From Eulemur rufifrons (lineage: Eukaryota > Chordata > Mammalia > Primates > Lemuridae), in the NCBI RefSeq assembly GCF_041146395.1, contig NC_091002.1, forward strand, positions 5,450,501 to 5,514,500: a stretch of DNA of 64,000 nt. The letters are read 5' to 3'. The position numbers and the translations under genes were made by a program. The notes below the pieces were generated by a model, which saw only the letters and a program-made list of their open reading frames with translations, was not told where the DNA came from and ran no database searches. Of the stretch, positions 26,969-42,907 are shown piece after piece; positions within the stretch are counted from its first letter, which is position 1, and every line of letters starts with the position of its first letter.

Positions 26969-27331
26969 CTGCTCAAAGTGGCGGCGGCATGTGTCTTCCT
27001 GGGGCTCTTGGCCAGGTGACACCTGCCCTGCCACTGGGGCTAAGGCAGGGCCCCAGTGTCCCCCAGTGCTGCCTGGGCCGTGCTCTGGGCATAGCCCCTG
27101 GGGGCACACGGACTGCTGACGCCGTGATGGAGACAGCAGCAGCTCCGGCTGAGGTCCTAGGGAAGGGGCCGCACTCTGGGCACCTGGATACAGGAGGTCG
27201 TGCTGGGCTCGCCGTGGGGGCACCTCCGAGTTGGGGCCTTCTCTGAGAAGCTCCACCCCTGGGCCAATGCCTGCTCCCTGGGTCCATGTCTTTACCAAAC
27301 TTCGGTGCTCCCTGTGGAGCTGTGGGGTTTG

Positions 27332-27665
27332 TTTTTTGGGGTTTTTTTGAGACAGAGTCTCGGTCTTTTGCCCGGGCTAGAGTGCCGTGGCGTCAGCCTC
27401 GCTCACAGCAACCTCAAACTCCTGGGCTTAAGCGATCCTCCTGCCTCAGCCTCCTAAGTAGCTGGGACTACAGGCATGCGCCACCATGCCCAGCTAAATT
27501 TTTCCATATAGTTTTAGTTGTCCATCTAATTTCTTTCTATTTTTTTTAGTAGAGACAGGGTCTCACTCTTGCTCAGGCTGGTCTCGAACTCCTGAGCTCA
27601 AACGATCCGCCCACCTCGGCCTCCCAGAGTGCTAGGATTACAGGCGTGAGCCACCGCGCCCGGCC
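27332..27665 (-). mobile_element. Alu SINE, strepsirrhine type, antisense
   Basis: Full-length antisense Alu: T-rich tail, GAGACAGAGTCTCGGTC, the strepsirrhine middle segment, and ending ACCGCGCCCGGCC. A near-perfect target duplication (GAGCTGTGGGGTTTG / GAGCTGTGGGTTTGG) lies at 27317 and 27666. The head is well preserved. Confidence 0.95.
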
Positions 27666-27680
27666 GAGCTGTGGGTTTGG

Positions 27681-30600
27681 TTGAGACAGCGTGGCACCTG
27701 GCACCTGGGGGTACTCAGGGGGTGGTGGGATTCAGGGTCTCACTCAGGGAGCCCAGCCCCCAGCACCCACTATCCCTAGAGGCCTGGTCGGAGCTGACTC
27801 ATCTCCAGCCCCCGCGGTATTTGCCGGTGGTGCCTGTGGGACGGCGCCTCCGAGAGGGTGGGGTGCCGGTGGGGGGACACCTGGTGTTAATCAGGGAGAC
27901 ACTGGCGTCTCTGTGCTACCAGCCCCTCCCGGCATGCCTGTCCCTGCTCACCAGGACGCCCCACCCACAAACGCCCACCCAGGTCCCTGGCCCAGCAGAG
28001 CCCCTCAGCTGACGACTCGGCATCCTCCATCTGACGGCGTGGGAGGCTCAGGGATTGGGGTCTCCAAAGGGAGTGGGGTCCCTGATGCAGGAAGTAACAC
28101 TCCACCCCCGACTCCCCAGCCCCCAGCTTTCCTGGACCCCTCCCGGCCTCTGTCTCCCTCCAGCTGGGAGGAGGGGGCAGCGGAGCCTGCGCCTGCCGGG
28201 AGGGAGGGGTGGGAGGTCTGCGACCAGCCTATGGCTCACTCCGGGTGTCGGCTCCTCCTACCCACATTCCTCCCCCAGCACGGGGCTGGGGTGTCAGGGT
28301 GGCCCTACCCTTCCCCAGGCCAGCATGGGCCATGAGTGAGAGGATGCCTGCATTCCAGTCCTCGGCCGCCTCTCAGGGCACCCAGGGCTGAGGGCTGGGC
28401 TGGTCCAGCCGCCAGGACTAGACAGGGCTCTGCCCAGGCTTTCTCCCCTGGAGCACCTGGCCACGTGTCCTCCCTGCCCACTGGTCACGCCCTGCTGGCC
28501 AGGGCTGTCACCCAGCCTTGTCCCCCAACAGCTTGCCAGGGCAGAGGCCAGCAGCCATGTCACTGGGCTGGTGTGTGGCCCCAGATGTGAGGTACAACTG
28601 ATACGAGGACACCCCTACCGCTGGGCACCGGGCAGGCCGGATCCATCCCCACTCACCTGTTCCTCACTCTTGCCTCCCAGATCAGCAGTGTGGGGTGCCT
28701 GGAGGTGGGGGACGTAGACATGAACACGCAGACCAAAGTGCCCTCCCTGGGCGCCATGTTCCGGTCATGGGGGCAGAGACCAGCAGGTGGCAAGGGCTGT
28801 GGAAGAGATGGAAGGGCCGGGGGCCCAGGGGCACGGACTCACTGCACCATCAGCAAATGCATCCCTGGGTGGTCTGAGACATGTCCAGTCCCCTGCAGGA
28901 GGGCTGGGTGTGCCCAGTGGAGGGCAGCAGGCTCAGTGGGGGACAGTGACCTGCAGGCCCAGTGAGGCCCTTGGAAGAGAAGGGGCTTCTTCTGGGCTCA
29001 GCGTGGTGCTGACCACTGTGCAGACACTGGGCACCACGGAGGGTGTGTGGCCACCCACTGCACAGGTGGGTCACCTGGGTCAGTCGAAGACCCTGTTCGT
29101 CTCCTGTGTGGACCCAGACTGGCCTGGGGGCCCTGAGGCAGGCGCAGTCTTGGGGCAGCAGGGGCAGCACGAATGAAGAACGAACCCCAGGCCATGCAGC
29201 TTCAGGGTAAGGGGAGGCCCGGGGCAAGGGTGGGGGTGCCAGGGCCTGGTGTCCCCGAGACAGCAGGACTGCTCTGTGCCAAGGTGCCCAGAACAAAGCA
29301 TCTGGCCACCCAGAGCGAGAATGGTGTTCCCTGGGCCTGGGCCCCAGGAGAGCTCCCAGCCTCTTGGCCCCTCTGCCCTGTTGTTCCTCTGCACCTGCCA
29401 TGGTGGGCATGTGACATGTTAAAACCCAAGTGCTCACGCAGACCATACCACCCCAGGCCCCCTACAAGGGATAGAGACCAGAGAGCTGTGGGTGTGGGGT
29501 CTGCAGGGCCCCCCGCACCATCAGGGGCTGGGCTTCCGTCAGGCACTGCACCCGCCCCTCACCAGCCAAGGCTGGGGGTGACAGTGTGACCCCCTGGAGC
29601 CTTGGCTCACTGGTCACTTCGTCCTATGTCTGAAGCCCTTGGGCTGCTGTTGGAAAGCTGGGGGCAGGCGGTGGCCGTGCCATCCAGGTGAGTGGTCAGG
29701 GAGCAGAGGTGGACTCACCAGGCGTTGGCACCGGCCAGGCCAACCCATCCTGCCCAGGCTGCCAGCGAGGCGGCCGGGGCTCCATGCTGAGGTGAGATGG
29801 GGAGAGGCCCGTGGGGCCTGCGGGGGTGGGGGCGGCGCTGGCCAGCGGGGCCAGAGGGCCTCCTCCCGGCGCCGGGCTTGAGGCCCAGTGGCCAGATGGC
29901 TTTCTTTGCTGTGGGGAGCGCCAGCAGCAGGGGGAGAAGGCCTGGAAGAGACTGTGCAGCTGGCCGGCCTTTCGAGTCTTCTCTGCTGATGTTGTTTTTT
30001 GCTGGAAAACCAATTCTGCAAGTCCAGCTGGGCTCCGGCCGAGAGCAGCCGAGGGCAGGGGCAGCAGGTGCTTCCCAGCCTCCTTGGGGCCCATTCTGGG
30101 CCTGCAGTGGGGGGCGGGGGCCATCCTGGGGTGGGCCCGGGAGGGCCTGGCCCTGCCCTGTCCCCTGCCCAGAGGGAGGACTGCAGGAGGTCACAGCTCA
30201 GGTGCCTGCCAGCCGCCAGGGGAGAGGACATCTCCAACAGCACAGTGGCCCGAGGGTGGGCCTGCCGTGGGCTCTCCCAGCCCCAGCCCTGCCCCAGGCC
30301 TGGAGCCTCCTCTTCACCCCTGCTCCAGGGGCTCAGCCTTGTCCGTGCCGACCACAGGACCTGAGCACGGCCAGAGGGCTGCGCCCTGCGGTGCAGCCGT
30401 CTCAGTCCTAGCTGCCGGCCTCTCCTGAGACACGGGCACGGCACGAGCCTGAGTCCTTTTTGGCCTGTTGGTTTGTGCCTTTGCCATCCTGTTGAATGAG
30501 CCATCCGGCCTCTGGCGCTGCCTCGTGCGCACCAGCTCTGTGCCCCCACCACAGGGTGCAGGGCTGGATCTGTGCCCCCCAGCCACGCCCCAAGTCCACA

Positions 30601-33600
30601 CACGCAGGCCGACATCCGCTTACACGCGCATCACGCACCGGCCCGCTCTGTTCCTCAGCCCAGCCACCTCCTGTCCACCTCCACGTCAGAACCAGACTGT
30701 TGTCACTGTGCCTTAGTGTTATGAGCACTTTGTTGTTCCATGTAAATCTGGGGGTAAAACTGTTGAATTTGTTAAAAATAAACCACTGGAATTCTGACAG
30801 GGATTAGGATGAAATTCTAAGTTAATTTGGAGAAAATGTGTGTTGTACACTGCGGACACCCCCAGCCACAAACCCAACCGTCTCGTCACTCTGACGGCCC
30901 CGCTCAGAGCTCAGCACCTGGTCTGCTGCCCCCAGGCTGCTCCCGCACCTGCTGCTGGGCTGGGTGGTACCAGGTCCTGGCCCGTTGCATCCATTCGTTT
31001 TGGAGTCAGCGGAGCGGGTCACACCCCGTATCTTACGCAAAGGAAACGGAAGACAGGTGTGGGGGACAGAAGAGAGCAGGGCGCGTTCCAGTGCCCTGCG
31101 GTCACTGGGTAAAGCAGTTAGCAGCTCCCGGCCCAGGTGCTTGTGCAACGCAGCCTTGCCAGCCTTCTGATTCGTTCTAGTCATTTGCTGATTTCGTTGG
31201 GTTTTCTGTACAGATGACGATATTCAAACCTCTTACTCCGTTCTTGCCTTAGAGGTTTGGCCACACCCTCCGGTATGTTAGACTCGGGGGAGACAAACTT
31301 TGATACCCATTTCACAGACGAGCAGACCAAGGCTGAAGCGGGGAGCCTCACCTCTGCCTCCCGCCAACCCCTGTCCCCAGCACCCTCCGGGGGGCCTTGT
31401 GGGTGGGGCCCCTCCCAGGTCGGCCCCGCCTTCAAACAGTGGAGGAGGCGCCAATGGAAGACTCATGTTCCGGCTCAGAACACTGTTCTGACGGCTTTTT
31501 TTGTCCTTACATCTCGATTCACAGCCAGACTTGGGCGTCAGGCTCCCTGGCTGCCAGCCTCTCCCCAGGGGAAAGTAAACGTCCAACTTGGAAACACTGA
31601 GACTGAGTGTGAGGCCTCGGGCCTGTGTCCAGAGCACATTCCTGGTGCCCCTGCCCGGCCTGGCGGGAGGACAGGGCTGGTAGGGCACCCAGCTCCAAGG
31701 GAGGGAGGCCAGCTCCCTGCTGCTGTCCTGAGGGTGGACCAGGGCCTGGGACCCTCCCCAGGGCTCAGGCCAGAGGTCAGGGCGGAACTCCTGGTCTTCC
31801 TGTGGCCCCTCCACAGCCATCCTTCCACGCTGCGACCCTGGGAGTCACCTCTCACGCCCACACCCGAGCCGGCAAGGCCGGGCTGAGCTATTAATACAAC
31901 AGGCACCCAGGGCCCGCCCTTCTCCCCCAGCCTGGGCCACCTTGGGGCAGAGACGGGCTGGCTGTGTTTGTCGGGCAGCGGCACCCACCTGCTGGGTGGG
32001 GCAGAGGCCTTGGCCACAGTGCGGTGGGGCGGTCCTCGGGGCTGGCTGCCTGAGACTGGGGCCAGCGGCCACACGGGGCCCAAAGAGCGCACCCCACCTT
32101 CTCCTCTGCTCCAGACCATAGTCGGGGCTGACATGCGAGGGGATGATGCAGCATCCAGGGGAGGGTCCTGGGGAGGGGTCTCAGGTCCCCTCAGCACCTG
32201 CGTGTCACCTGGATCTGCCCTGCAGGGGTCTGAGCCATCTGGAACGCTCCTCTGGGGTGTCTGTATGGTAATTTTTTCACTTAGGGACTTTATATCAGAG
32301 TTCATGTAATCTCATAAAATTTTATCTTGTCATTGTTTTTCTAGTTGTGTAAGGTATGCATAAATCTAAATTTTAGCCTTTACTCTTTGTGATATTTGTA
32401 TTTAAGGCTCTAAGTTTCAAGTCAAAGGTTGAGTTGTGGGGCTGTTTTGAGGACCCGTGTGGCCCAGGGAACACTCAGGGCTCTGCCTGCCCACGGCAAG
32501 TGCCCGCACACCACAGCCTGTCCCGACTCCTGCCCGAGCTGTCCAGGTCCTCCCTCCCCCGACCTGTCCGTCAGGCACCTGGCACTCGCGCGGCGCTCGT
32601 CCCGGCCCTGCCCGGGGGTAACACCCTGTCTCCAGTCACAGCTCTGCAGGGCCCTGGGCCCGGCTCTGCGATCAGCACGACACGGGTTTGCCAATTCAGG
32701 AAGTGTCATGAGCTCTTGGGAGGATAAATAAAAATAGAACCACACGTGGGCCCGGGCTACAGGGAGGACCCCCTGTTGGGAATGGAGAGACCCCGGGGGG
32801 CAGTGGCTGGGCAGACTCCGGCTTCTCCAGGACAGAAGCTGGGAGATGACAGGCTGACGCGGGCACGGTGGGGGGAAACGGCTCCTGATCTGGAATTCCG
32901 TGCCCAGCCGACACTCATTCAGGTGCACGGGCAAAACTAAGGCGTTTTCACCAGAAGCAAACAGGTATTTGGAGGCCGTGTGACCCTGGCAGAACCGTGT
33001 GGAAAGGCCACTGAAGAGCCAGCCTCGGGGGCACAAGGCTGCGCGGAAAAGCGGAATGAAGGCGGAAGAGGAAACTTGGTGAAGCCACTGGAGAACCTGA
33101 GACGTGACCCCCCGGGCACTGCCATGGTGGCTTGGCGGCGGCCCAGGCAACTCTTACCGGCGCTGGCCAGCCTCTGGGGGCGGACGAGGCCCCACCCTGC
33201 CCTAGGCAGCCCACCGTCCGTCCAAGGAGAGAGACGAGCAAGTGCAGCCACACGTGGAGGCCACGCGGGAGAGTCAGCGTCAGACTCTGCACTGGGCGGC
33301 CAGTGGGCTGGGGACGACGCAGGGGAGCTTGGCTGCACGCTGAGTGCCGCGGGCGCCAGGGCGGGCTCTGAACAGCGGGACGAGACCCCTGATGTGTCTC
33401 TCAGCGGTGGCCCCGAGGGAGGTGCAGGGGACTCTGCCGCTGGGCACTGACTGGGCTTCCAAAGGAAGCTCCTGAGAACCAGGAGGCTGGGATTCTAACG
33501 AGGACATGAGGACACAAGCGGGTTGACCTTGAGCTCAGGGAAGGAATGACCCCTTTTGGCTTTTTTGCACATTTCTGTAGTTGTCCAACCGCTGGTCTTG

Positions 33601-33980
33601 GCAGCTTCCCATGTCCGTCTGCAGAGGACTTGACATCCATCTGTCCTCCTCCGGCCTGCGCCTTCCCAGCTCGCAGGCCTGCCTGAGGGAGGTGTGTACA
33701 AAGGGAAGGGCGGGACACTCTTTGGGACAGGACAATGGCCAGTCAGGCCATTGTCCAAGCAGAAAACAGCACTCACAACCCATGGCCTCACCCAGCACGC
33801 TCTGCCCTCCCTCAGACGCAGAGGGACAGGCCCGACACACACAGGGACCCCCCAGCCTGCCTCTGCCCTTCTCCTCTGTCTCCCCGGGCTGCCTGCTTCC
33901 CGGAGGCTGAGTTCAGGCCCCGCAGGACTAAGAGCCACCAGTGTCCTCCTGAGACAAAGTCACTACAACAGATGCTAGGC
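27681..33980. other. GC-rich interval downstream of CTBP1, no gene supported
   Basis: Contains the longest open frame of the window (29614-30615, minus, 333 codons) and many others, none resembling a known protein and none with a plausible exon structure. At about 31285-31345 is an antisense MIR-like patch (ACCCATTTCACAGACGAGCAG). At 30777 there is a plus-strand AATAAA in a 3'-UTR-like context. The stretch at 32280-32420 is AT-rich. I see no RNA gene. Confidence 0.4.
30777..30782 (+). promoter_or_regulatory. Candidate plus-strand polyadenylation signal
   Basis: AATAAA preceded by about 70 bases of T-rich, UTR-like sequence (TTGTTCCATGTAAATC, GTTGAATTTGTTAAA) inside a GC-rich region. No gene on this strand is identified, so it may be chance or the end of an unannotated noncoding transcript. 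Confidence 0.3.
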
Positions 33981-34001
33981 ACGTCTGCTCTTTCTGGGGT
34001 T

Positions 34002-34007
34002 TTTATT
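34002..34007 (-). promoter_or_regulatory. CTBP1: CTBP1 polyadenylation signal AATAAA
   Basis: Read on the minus strand the hexamer is canonical AATAAA. It lies about 760 bases downstream of the stop codon and is the only canonical signal in the UTR. Confidence 0.8.
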
Positions 34008-34062
34008 TCTTTAAAATAATTCATACAAATGGTTACGGTCACAAACATGATTTTAACCAAAA

Positions 34063-34069
34063 TATTGCT
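34063..34069 (-). promoter_or_regulatory. CTBP1: miR-137 seed-match site in CTBP1 3' UTR
   Basis: The mRNA strand reads AGCAATA, complementary to miR-137 positions 2-8. CTBP1 is a reported miR-137 target in human. The site lies about 60 bases before the polyadenylation signal, a favourable position near the UTR end. Functional use in this species is inferred. Confidence 0.55.
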
Positions 34070-34768
34070 AGCCTAACACATCAGCAGGACGGCACCGGTG
34101 CAGGTGGGGACGCTGCCGTCGCTCCGCATCCCCCAGGACAGACGCCGACGGGCAGCGAGCACACTTGTGCGTCACCCACATGCTCCTCGCTCTGAGCTGC
34201 CTTGTGATGCCGTCTCCATTTGGAACAAGGGGTTCATGCCAAAATTAGGAAAAACAGCTTTTGTTTTTCTAAATTATTCTAAAAATAAGACAAGCAGGTA
34301 GAAAAAACAATGCACTGTGTGGCATAAAAAGAAATATGGGAAGGATTCATTGTCCTGAGAAGTTTGCCAACTGCCTCATTCCGGGGCACGTTCCAACATA
34401 CAAAAAGAAAAAATAATCTCAAATCCACTTGCTGAATGCTCCCTCAGGTTTTCTTTTTGTTGACAGCTAAGCAAACAAATCCTTTGTAATGTTCTAAAAA
34501 CTGTACACAGACAAGAACATTCATGATAGAATTAACTACTAACTTCTTTTGCTTAACGAGGAACGCAAAGGACACAGGACAGTGAGCCAGCCCACGGGAC
34601 GGGACAACTACAGTGGACACGGGAGGGCCAGCGCCGCCCCCGCCTCCCGCACGGCCCGGACCAGTCTCTGGAGCTGCAGCCACCACGAAGGCGCCGCCTC
34701 CGCCCGCTCCGGTCCGAGGGGTGCAGGGCCCTCCGCCCAGGCGCTGGGCCTGGCGAGCTCTTCCCGGG

Positions 34769-34993
<225 letters not shown>

Positions 34994-35390
34994 TCACCGA
35001 GGCGTGACACCCAGGGAGGCCAGAGTGGCAGGTGGCTGCTCCCGCGGAGAACTGGCCGTGGGCAGTGAGACTCACCAGCACTGACGCTGCCCACCCGCGT
35101 GAGCCACTCCCTGGTACAGGGAGCCGTGAGGCCTCACCCAGGGCCCTGGCCAGTGGTGGTCTCTGCCTGGTGGTCTTGCATTCACCAGGCCCTGACGGCC
35201 ACCCCAGCCCATGCTCCTTCCCAGAGGCCCTGGTCCTGATGGGCCTCCAGTTAAGGGGCCTGCGCCATTCCGCCCTGATCCTCCATGCCCAGCAGGGCCC
35301 AAGTGGGTCCTGGCCCGAGTCCCACCACAGGGCCAGAGCACCCCTCGGCCGAGGGCCACGACAGAGGCTTCCCCGGGCCCCTTCCACTCA

Positions 35391-35648
<258 letters not shown>

Positions 35649-35782
35649 TCAGGCACAGCAAGGTCCTGTCTGTCAGGGCACCGTCACCCTCAGCCTGGGA
35701 ACCCCCACGGAGCACGGCTTGCTGAGGGCCTGTCTGCTAAGCCCGGGAATCCAGGCAGCAGCGTGCAGGGCTCGGCCCGCTA

Positions 35783-36208
<426 letters not shown>

Positions 36209-36334
36209 TCAGCCCAGGCAGGCTGAGAGCAGCAGTAGGACCACCGTACCCACCCGGGGGCGGGGGGATCCCATGGAGGGGGTCTGGCAGAAGGGTCTGT
36301 GGCCCCCAGGAGCTGGGGACTCCCAGGCACCCTC

Positions 36335-36360
<26 letters not shown>
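36335..36360. repeat. (CA)13 microsatellite
   Basis: Pure CA dinucleotide run in a CTBP1 intron, about 220 bases upstream (in the gene's direction) of the His315 exon. Likely length-polymorphic. Confidence 0.95.
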
Positions 36361-36365
<5 letters not shown>

Positions 36366-36785
36366 CCTCCTCAAGGGCTGAACACCAACCCAGGCCGGTC
36401 TGTGGCCCCCAAGAAGGGCTTTGCAGCTGTGGGGGCCTCCGGAAGTGCCCGTGGCACTGATTTGAACCGTCCTGGCCCCCATGACTGCCCACCCCAGAGC
36501 CTCAGCCAGGCCCCAGGAGGAAAGTCAGCCCCGAGTGGCCACAGGCTGGACGTGGAGCCCAGCGCGGCTGTATCCTGAGCCCTTGGGTGCCTGAGGCCAG
36601 GGCAGGTTTCCCACGTGGAAACCGCTCTCGTGGATGCGGGGGTCTCGCACGCTCCCAGCCCCTCGCAGCACTATGGCCGAGGCAGGCCGGGCGCCTGGAG
36701 GCTCTGCTCTTCCCCGATGCAGCGGCCAGCGAGAGGCCTGAGCCCGGGAACTGCCAGGCCTGGGAGAGGCCCCAGCTCCAGGTCA

Positions 36786-37028
<243 letters not shown>

Positions 37029-38446
37029 CTACTCACCTACTCCAGGGCCGCCTCCCACCCGTGAGAGAGGAACCTGGGGCAAGGAGGGAGGCCAGGCAGG
37101 GACGCCGCGCAGAGAGTGGGCGGCCAGGGGAGCGAGAGGGGGCAGCCTGGCTCTAGAACGGGAGGCCTGGGCAGGCCGCGCAGCCCCAGCCCGTCCTGGA
37201 GAGGCACAGGCTGCGGCAGATGCTCCGACTCGCGGCTCAGCTTCCTGCTGCCCCTGCACTGCTGCACGGCCCGCTAGGTGGGGGCTCAGGACCTCACAGT
37301 ACAGCCCAAACTCCCTGGGGTGACAGACAGAGCCCCAAGGGTGTGGTCGTCAACATGCCAACCTTGCTGGGGAGCCTTTGTTCTAAGGGGCTGCAGAGGA
37401 ACCCTCCTCATTCCAACACAGGCTCATTTTTTATTTTCACAAAAGCCCTTAGAGCTGGTTCCCCCCACTTTGTGGTAAGGGGTTTCCCGTGACCCCCACT
37501 GCATCCCAAGCAAGTTCACCCAGCCGTGTGGTTGGGCGCTGGCCGCCTGGGTCAGAATGGCTTTTCCTCGTGAGTTCCCGCCTGTTGCAGCCTCATGCCC
37601 AATTCTTGTGGACGGCACAACTCTGAACAGCACCCATGTGCCATGCCCTGTCCCCTGAGAGGCTCCAAACCCACTGGCTCTGTGAACAGAGGAAGGGCGG
37701 CGGGTGCACGGCCTCATCCTCCGCATAGCTGTGGGGGTCTGGGGCAGATAGGGCAGGCAGGTGGCCCCACCATGTATGTGCACAGACACACACGTGCACA
37801 CACACGGATGCACACGTACCTGCAGACACATACACCACAACGTGCATGCGCACGACCGCTGGACAGGCCTGGAGCTGGAGGCCGCCGCCCTGGGCTCCAG
37901 CTCCCGCCCAGACCGCAGCCACTGCAGGGCAACGCGAGGGCCGAGATCTCGTGCTCCAGTGCACCGTGCTGAGGCCGAGGCTAACTTTTTGGAGCAAACA
38001 TTTCTGGCTATGGATTTAAAACCTTAACCTGGTGACACAGCACTGAAGGGCACATCAGCTAACCCCACACCCTCAGGCCACTGCATCTGTCCCCATTTTC
38101 AAGGACAACGGAACTTTAAGGGGATTTGACATTTAAAGGTAAGTGCGTGGTTCTGCCCTTGCCACAGCCAGAAGAGCATCTGGGGAGCCCCGGGCAGAAC
38201 TCGGAACGCAGAAAATGGCGTCTGCGCAGACAGAGCTTCCGGAGCAGGGCTGGAGGAGCCCGGGGTGCCGCTGAGGGAAGGCAGGACCTCACCGCCAGGT
38301 GCAGCTGGGTTTGGGAGGGACCTGCTGTCCCCCCGGCCACTTTGCCACAGAGGGCAGGGCACCAGCAGGGGCCTGTGTGTCACCCACCACCTGGCCCAGT
38401 GCAGGCCAGAGCAGGATGACCCTGGGCGACTAGTCCTCTGGCCTCA

Positions 38447-40305
<1,859 letters not shown>

Positions 40306-42907
40306 GGATGAGTGAGCTCAAAGACAGGAGCTCAAAGCCAGTAGACATTATTCAAACTAAAGCAGAGACAAAAGAATTGAAAAAAAAAAAATGTTTAAAG
40401 AAGAAAAATGAACAGACGGTCAGAGACTTATGAGATAATAATAATAAATAGTCTAAAATACTTGTAAATGGAGTCCTAGAAGGAAAGGAAACAAAGAAAA
40501 TGGGAAAGAAGAAATATGTGAGACGTTAATAGCTAAAAATTTTCAAAACTGATGAAAGACATCAACCCACAGATCCCAAGAAGCTCAGAAAATTTCAAGC
40601 AGTAAATACAAAGAAAAGCAAACCCAGGAATGTCACAGTCAACCTGCTAAAAACCAAACATGTAGAATTGATCTTAAAAACAGCCATAGAAAACAGATAT
40701 ACCCCATTCAGAGTAAAAATAATAAAAATGATGGCCAACTTCTACTGAGAAACAACAGAAGCCAGAGGACAATGGAATGACATCTGTAAAGTGCTTAAAG
40801 ACAAAGTCCACCTAGAATTCTATACCAAGAGGGAATACCCTTCAAAAATAAATGTAAAATACATTTTTAGACAAACAAAAATTGAGAGTTTGTCACTAGT
40901 AAACCCCATTTCTAAAGATCCTTTAAGCCACAGGTCAAGGGTACCAGATGGGAGCTAGGATTCGGAAGGGATAAAGATGACAAGAAATGGTAAACTGTAG
41001 GTAAATACTAAAAAAAAAAAACATCACTGACAAACTTCTGTAAAAGACTACTATGCATGGAAGTAGGAACAGGCACTTCCAGCACAAAGAACAAGAGGGA
41101 GTAAAAGGAACCACCACACTATTTTAAGGTTCTTCCATTCTTCATGAATATGTATTAACATTGACAACTCAGGGAAGACTAATAAAAATGTGTATCATAA
41201 TCTTTAAAGTAAAAACAAAAAATACTACTGAACAGTATAGACTAAAAAGCAATAAAGGACATAAAATGGAATAATTTCTTAAAAATTTGATTAATATAAA
41301 AGGCAGCTGGGAAGAAGAAACGAGGGAAAAGAGGATAGGACAAACAGGAAATACAGAGCAGGATGGCAGACTGAAATCCAAAGATATCAGTAATTACATT
41401 GAAAATAAAACAAACACTCTTAATTAAAAGGCAAAGATTGTCAGATTGAATAAAGAAGACCCAGCTATATGCTGTTAATAAAAGACACAGTTGAAAGTAA
41501 AAGGATGAAGAAAGATATGCCACACAAACACTGATCAAAAGAAAGCTGGCAATATTAACAACAGACAATTAGACCACAAAAAAGACCAATGACAAATATC
41601 ACACTTAATGGAGAAATATCAGAAACTTTTTCTCCAAGGCCAGGAATAAGACAATAATGCCACACTCACTGCTTCTATTCAATATTGTACTGGCAACCAC
41701 AGCTAATGCAAACAGGCAAAAATAAAGAAATAAAAGAAATAACAGGCATAGAGATCACAAAGGAAAAAATAAACTTGTGTTTATATGCAGATGACAAAAC
41801 AGTGTATGCAGAAAATCTAAGCGAATCAACAAACTAGAATTTAGAAGACTGTCGGATATGCGGTCAGTTTACAAAAATCAAATGTATTTTTAAATACTAA
41901 TAACCAACCCCTGGAAAACAAAATTACAACATATCATTTATAATAGCATTAAAAATACCAAATACATAACAATATATTTAGTGAACTACGTGAAAACCTT
42001 CTACACTGGTAATTACCAAACAGTGGTAAGAAAAATTAAAATAAATGGAGAGATGTCACGTTTGTGTGCTGGAAGACTCAATATTGTTAAGAGGTCAGCA
42101 TTCCCCAAACTGATATGTGGACTCAACAAAATGTAAATTGACAAGCTGATTCTAAACTGGAAATGGAAATGCATAGGACCACAACAGCCAACATGATCTT
42201 GAAGAACAAAGTGAAAGGACATAAACTACCCGATTTCAAGACTTACTACAGTTAAGATGGGTGGAGTTGGTGAGAGTGGAGACAAATAGATCACTGGAAC
42301 AGAAGAGCCCAGACAGACCCTTTTCCTATATGTGGCCAATGATTTTCAACAAAGGTGCCAAGTGCCAAGGCAACTCGACAGGGAGGACGACCTCTCCAAT
42401 ACCTGGTGCAGGAGCACCATGCTCCCCGGTGGGAAAGAGTGAACCTTGACTCCAACCTCACGCCATGCACAAACTGTAATTCTACATCGCCCCAGACCTA
42501 TATGTAAAAGCTAAAGCTATGAAGCTTCCAGAAGAAAACAGAATATCTTCATGGCCCTGGGGTAGACAGAGATTCCTTAGGACACAAAAGCCATTAACCC
42601 AGAAAAAAATGAGTGATAAACTGGGCTTCAACAAAACTGACAACTTGTTCTCATCATAGAAAGTGAAGAAAGTGAAAAGTCAAGCCACAGACTGGGAGAA
42701 AACATCTGCAGCGCACGTGTCTGACAAGAACTTGATGCCGGCTATACAAGAAATTCACACAAACCAACACTAAAAGGACACCCAAATACAAGAAAAACAC
42801 CTGAAGGGTACACTTCACTTCACAACAAAGGAGCTCCAAATGCCCGAGAAGTGCATGAAAAGGTGTTTCATTTCCCTTAGTTATCAGGAAACTACAAATT
42901 AAAATAT

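Larger units (their letters stand above)
33985..34768 (-). other. CTBP1: CTBP1 3' UTR
   Basis: It runs from the stop codon to a cleavage site placed about 15-20 bases past the AATAAA at 34007-34002. The distal half (34000-34560) is AT-rich inside a GC-rich gene and has many short blocks of the kind seen in conserved vertebrate UTRs; the part next to the stop codon is GC-rich. The left boundary is approximate. Confidence 0.8.

Noticed and set aside
29614..30615. 333-codon open frame on the minus strand
   Set aside because: It resembles no protein family, is rich in Pro/Gly/Ala/Arg/Trp as expected from random GC-rich DNA, and overlaps equally long frames on the other strand.
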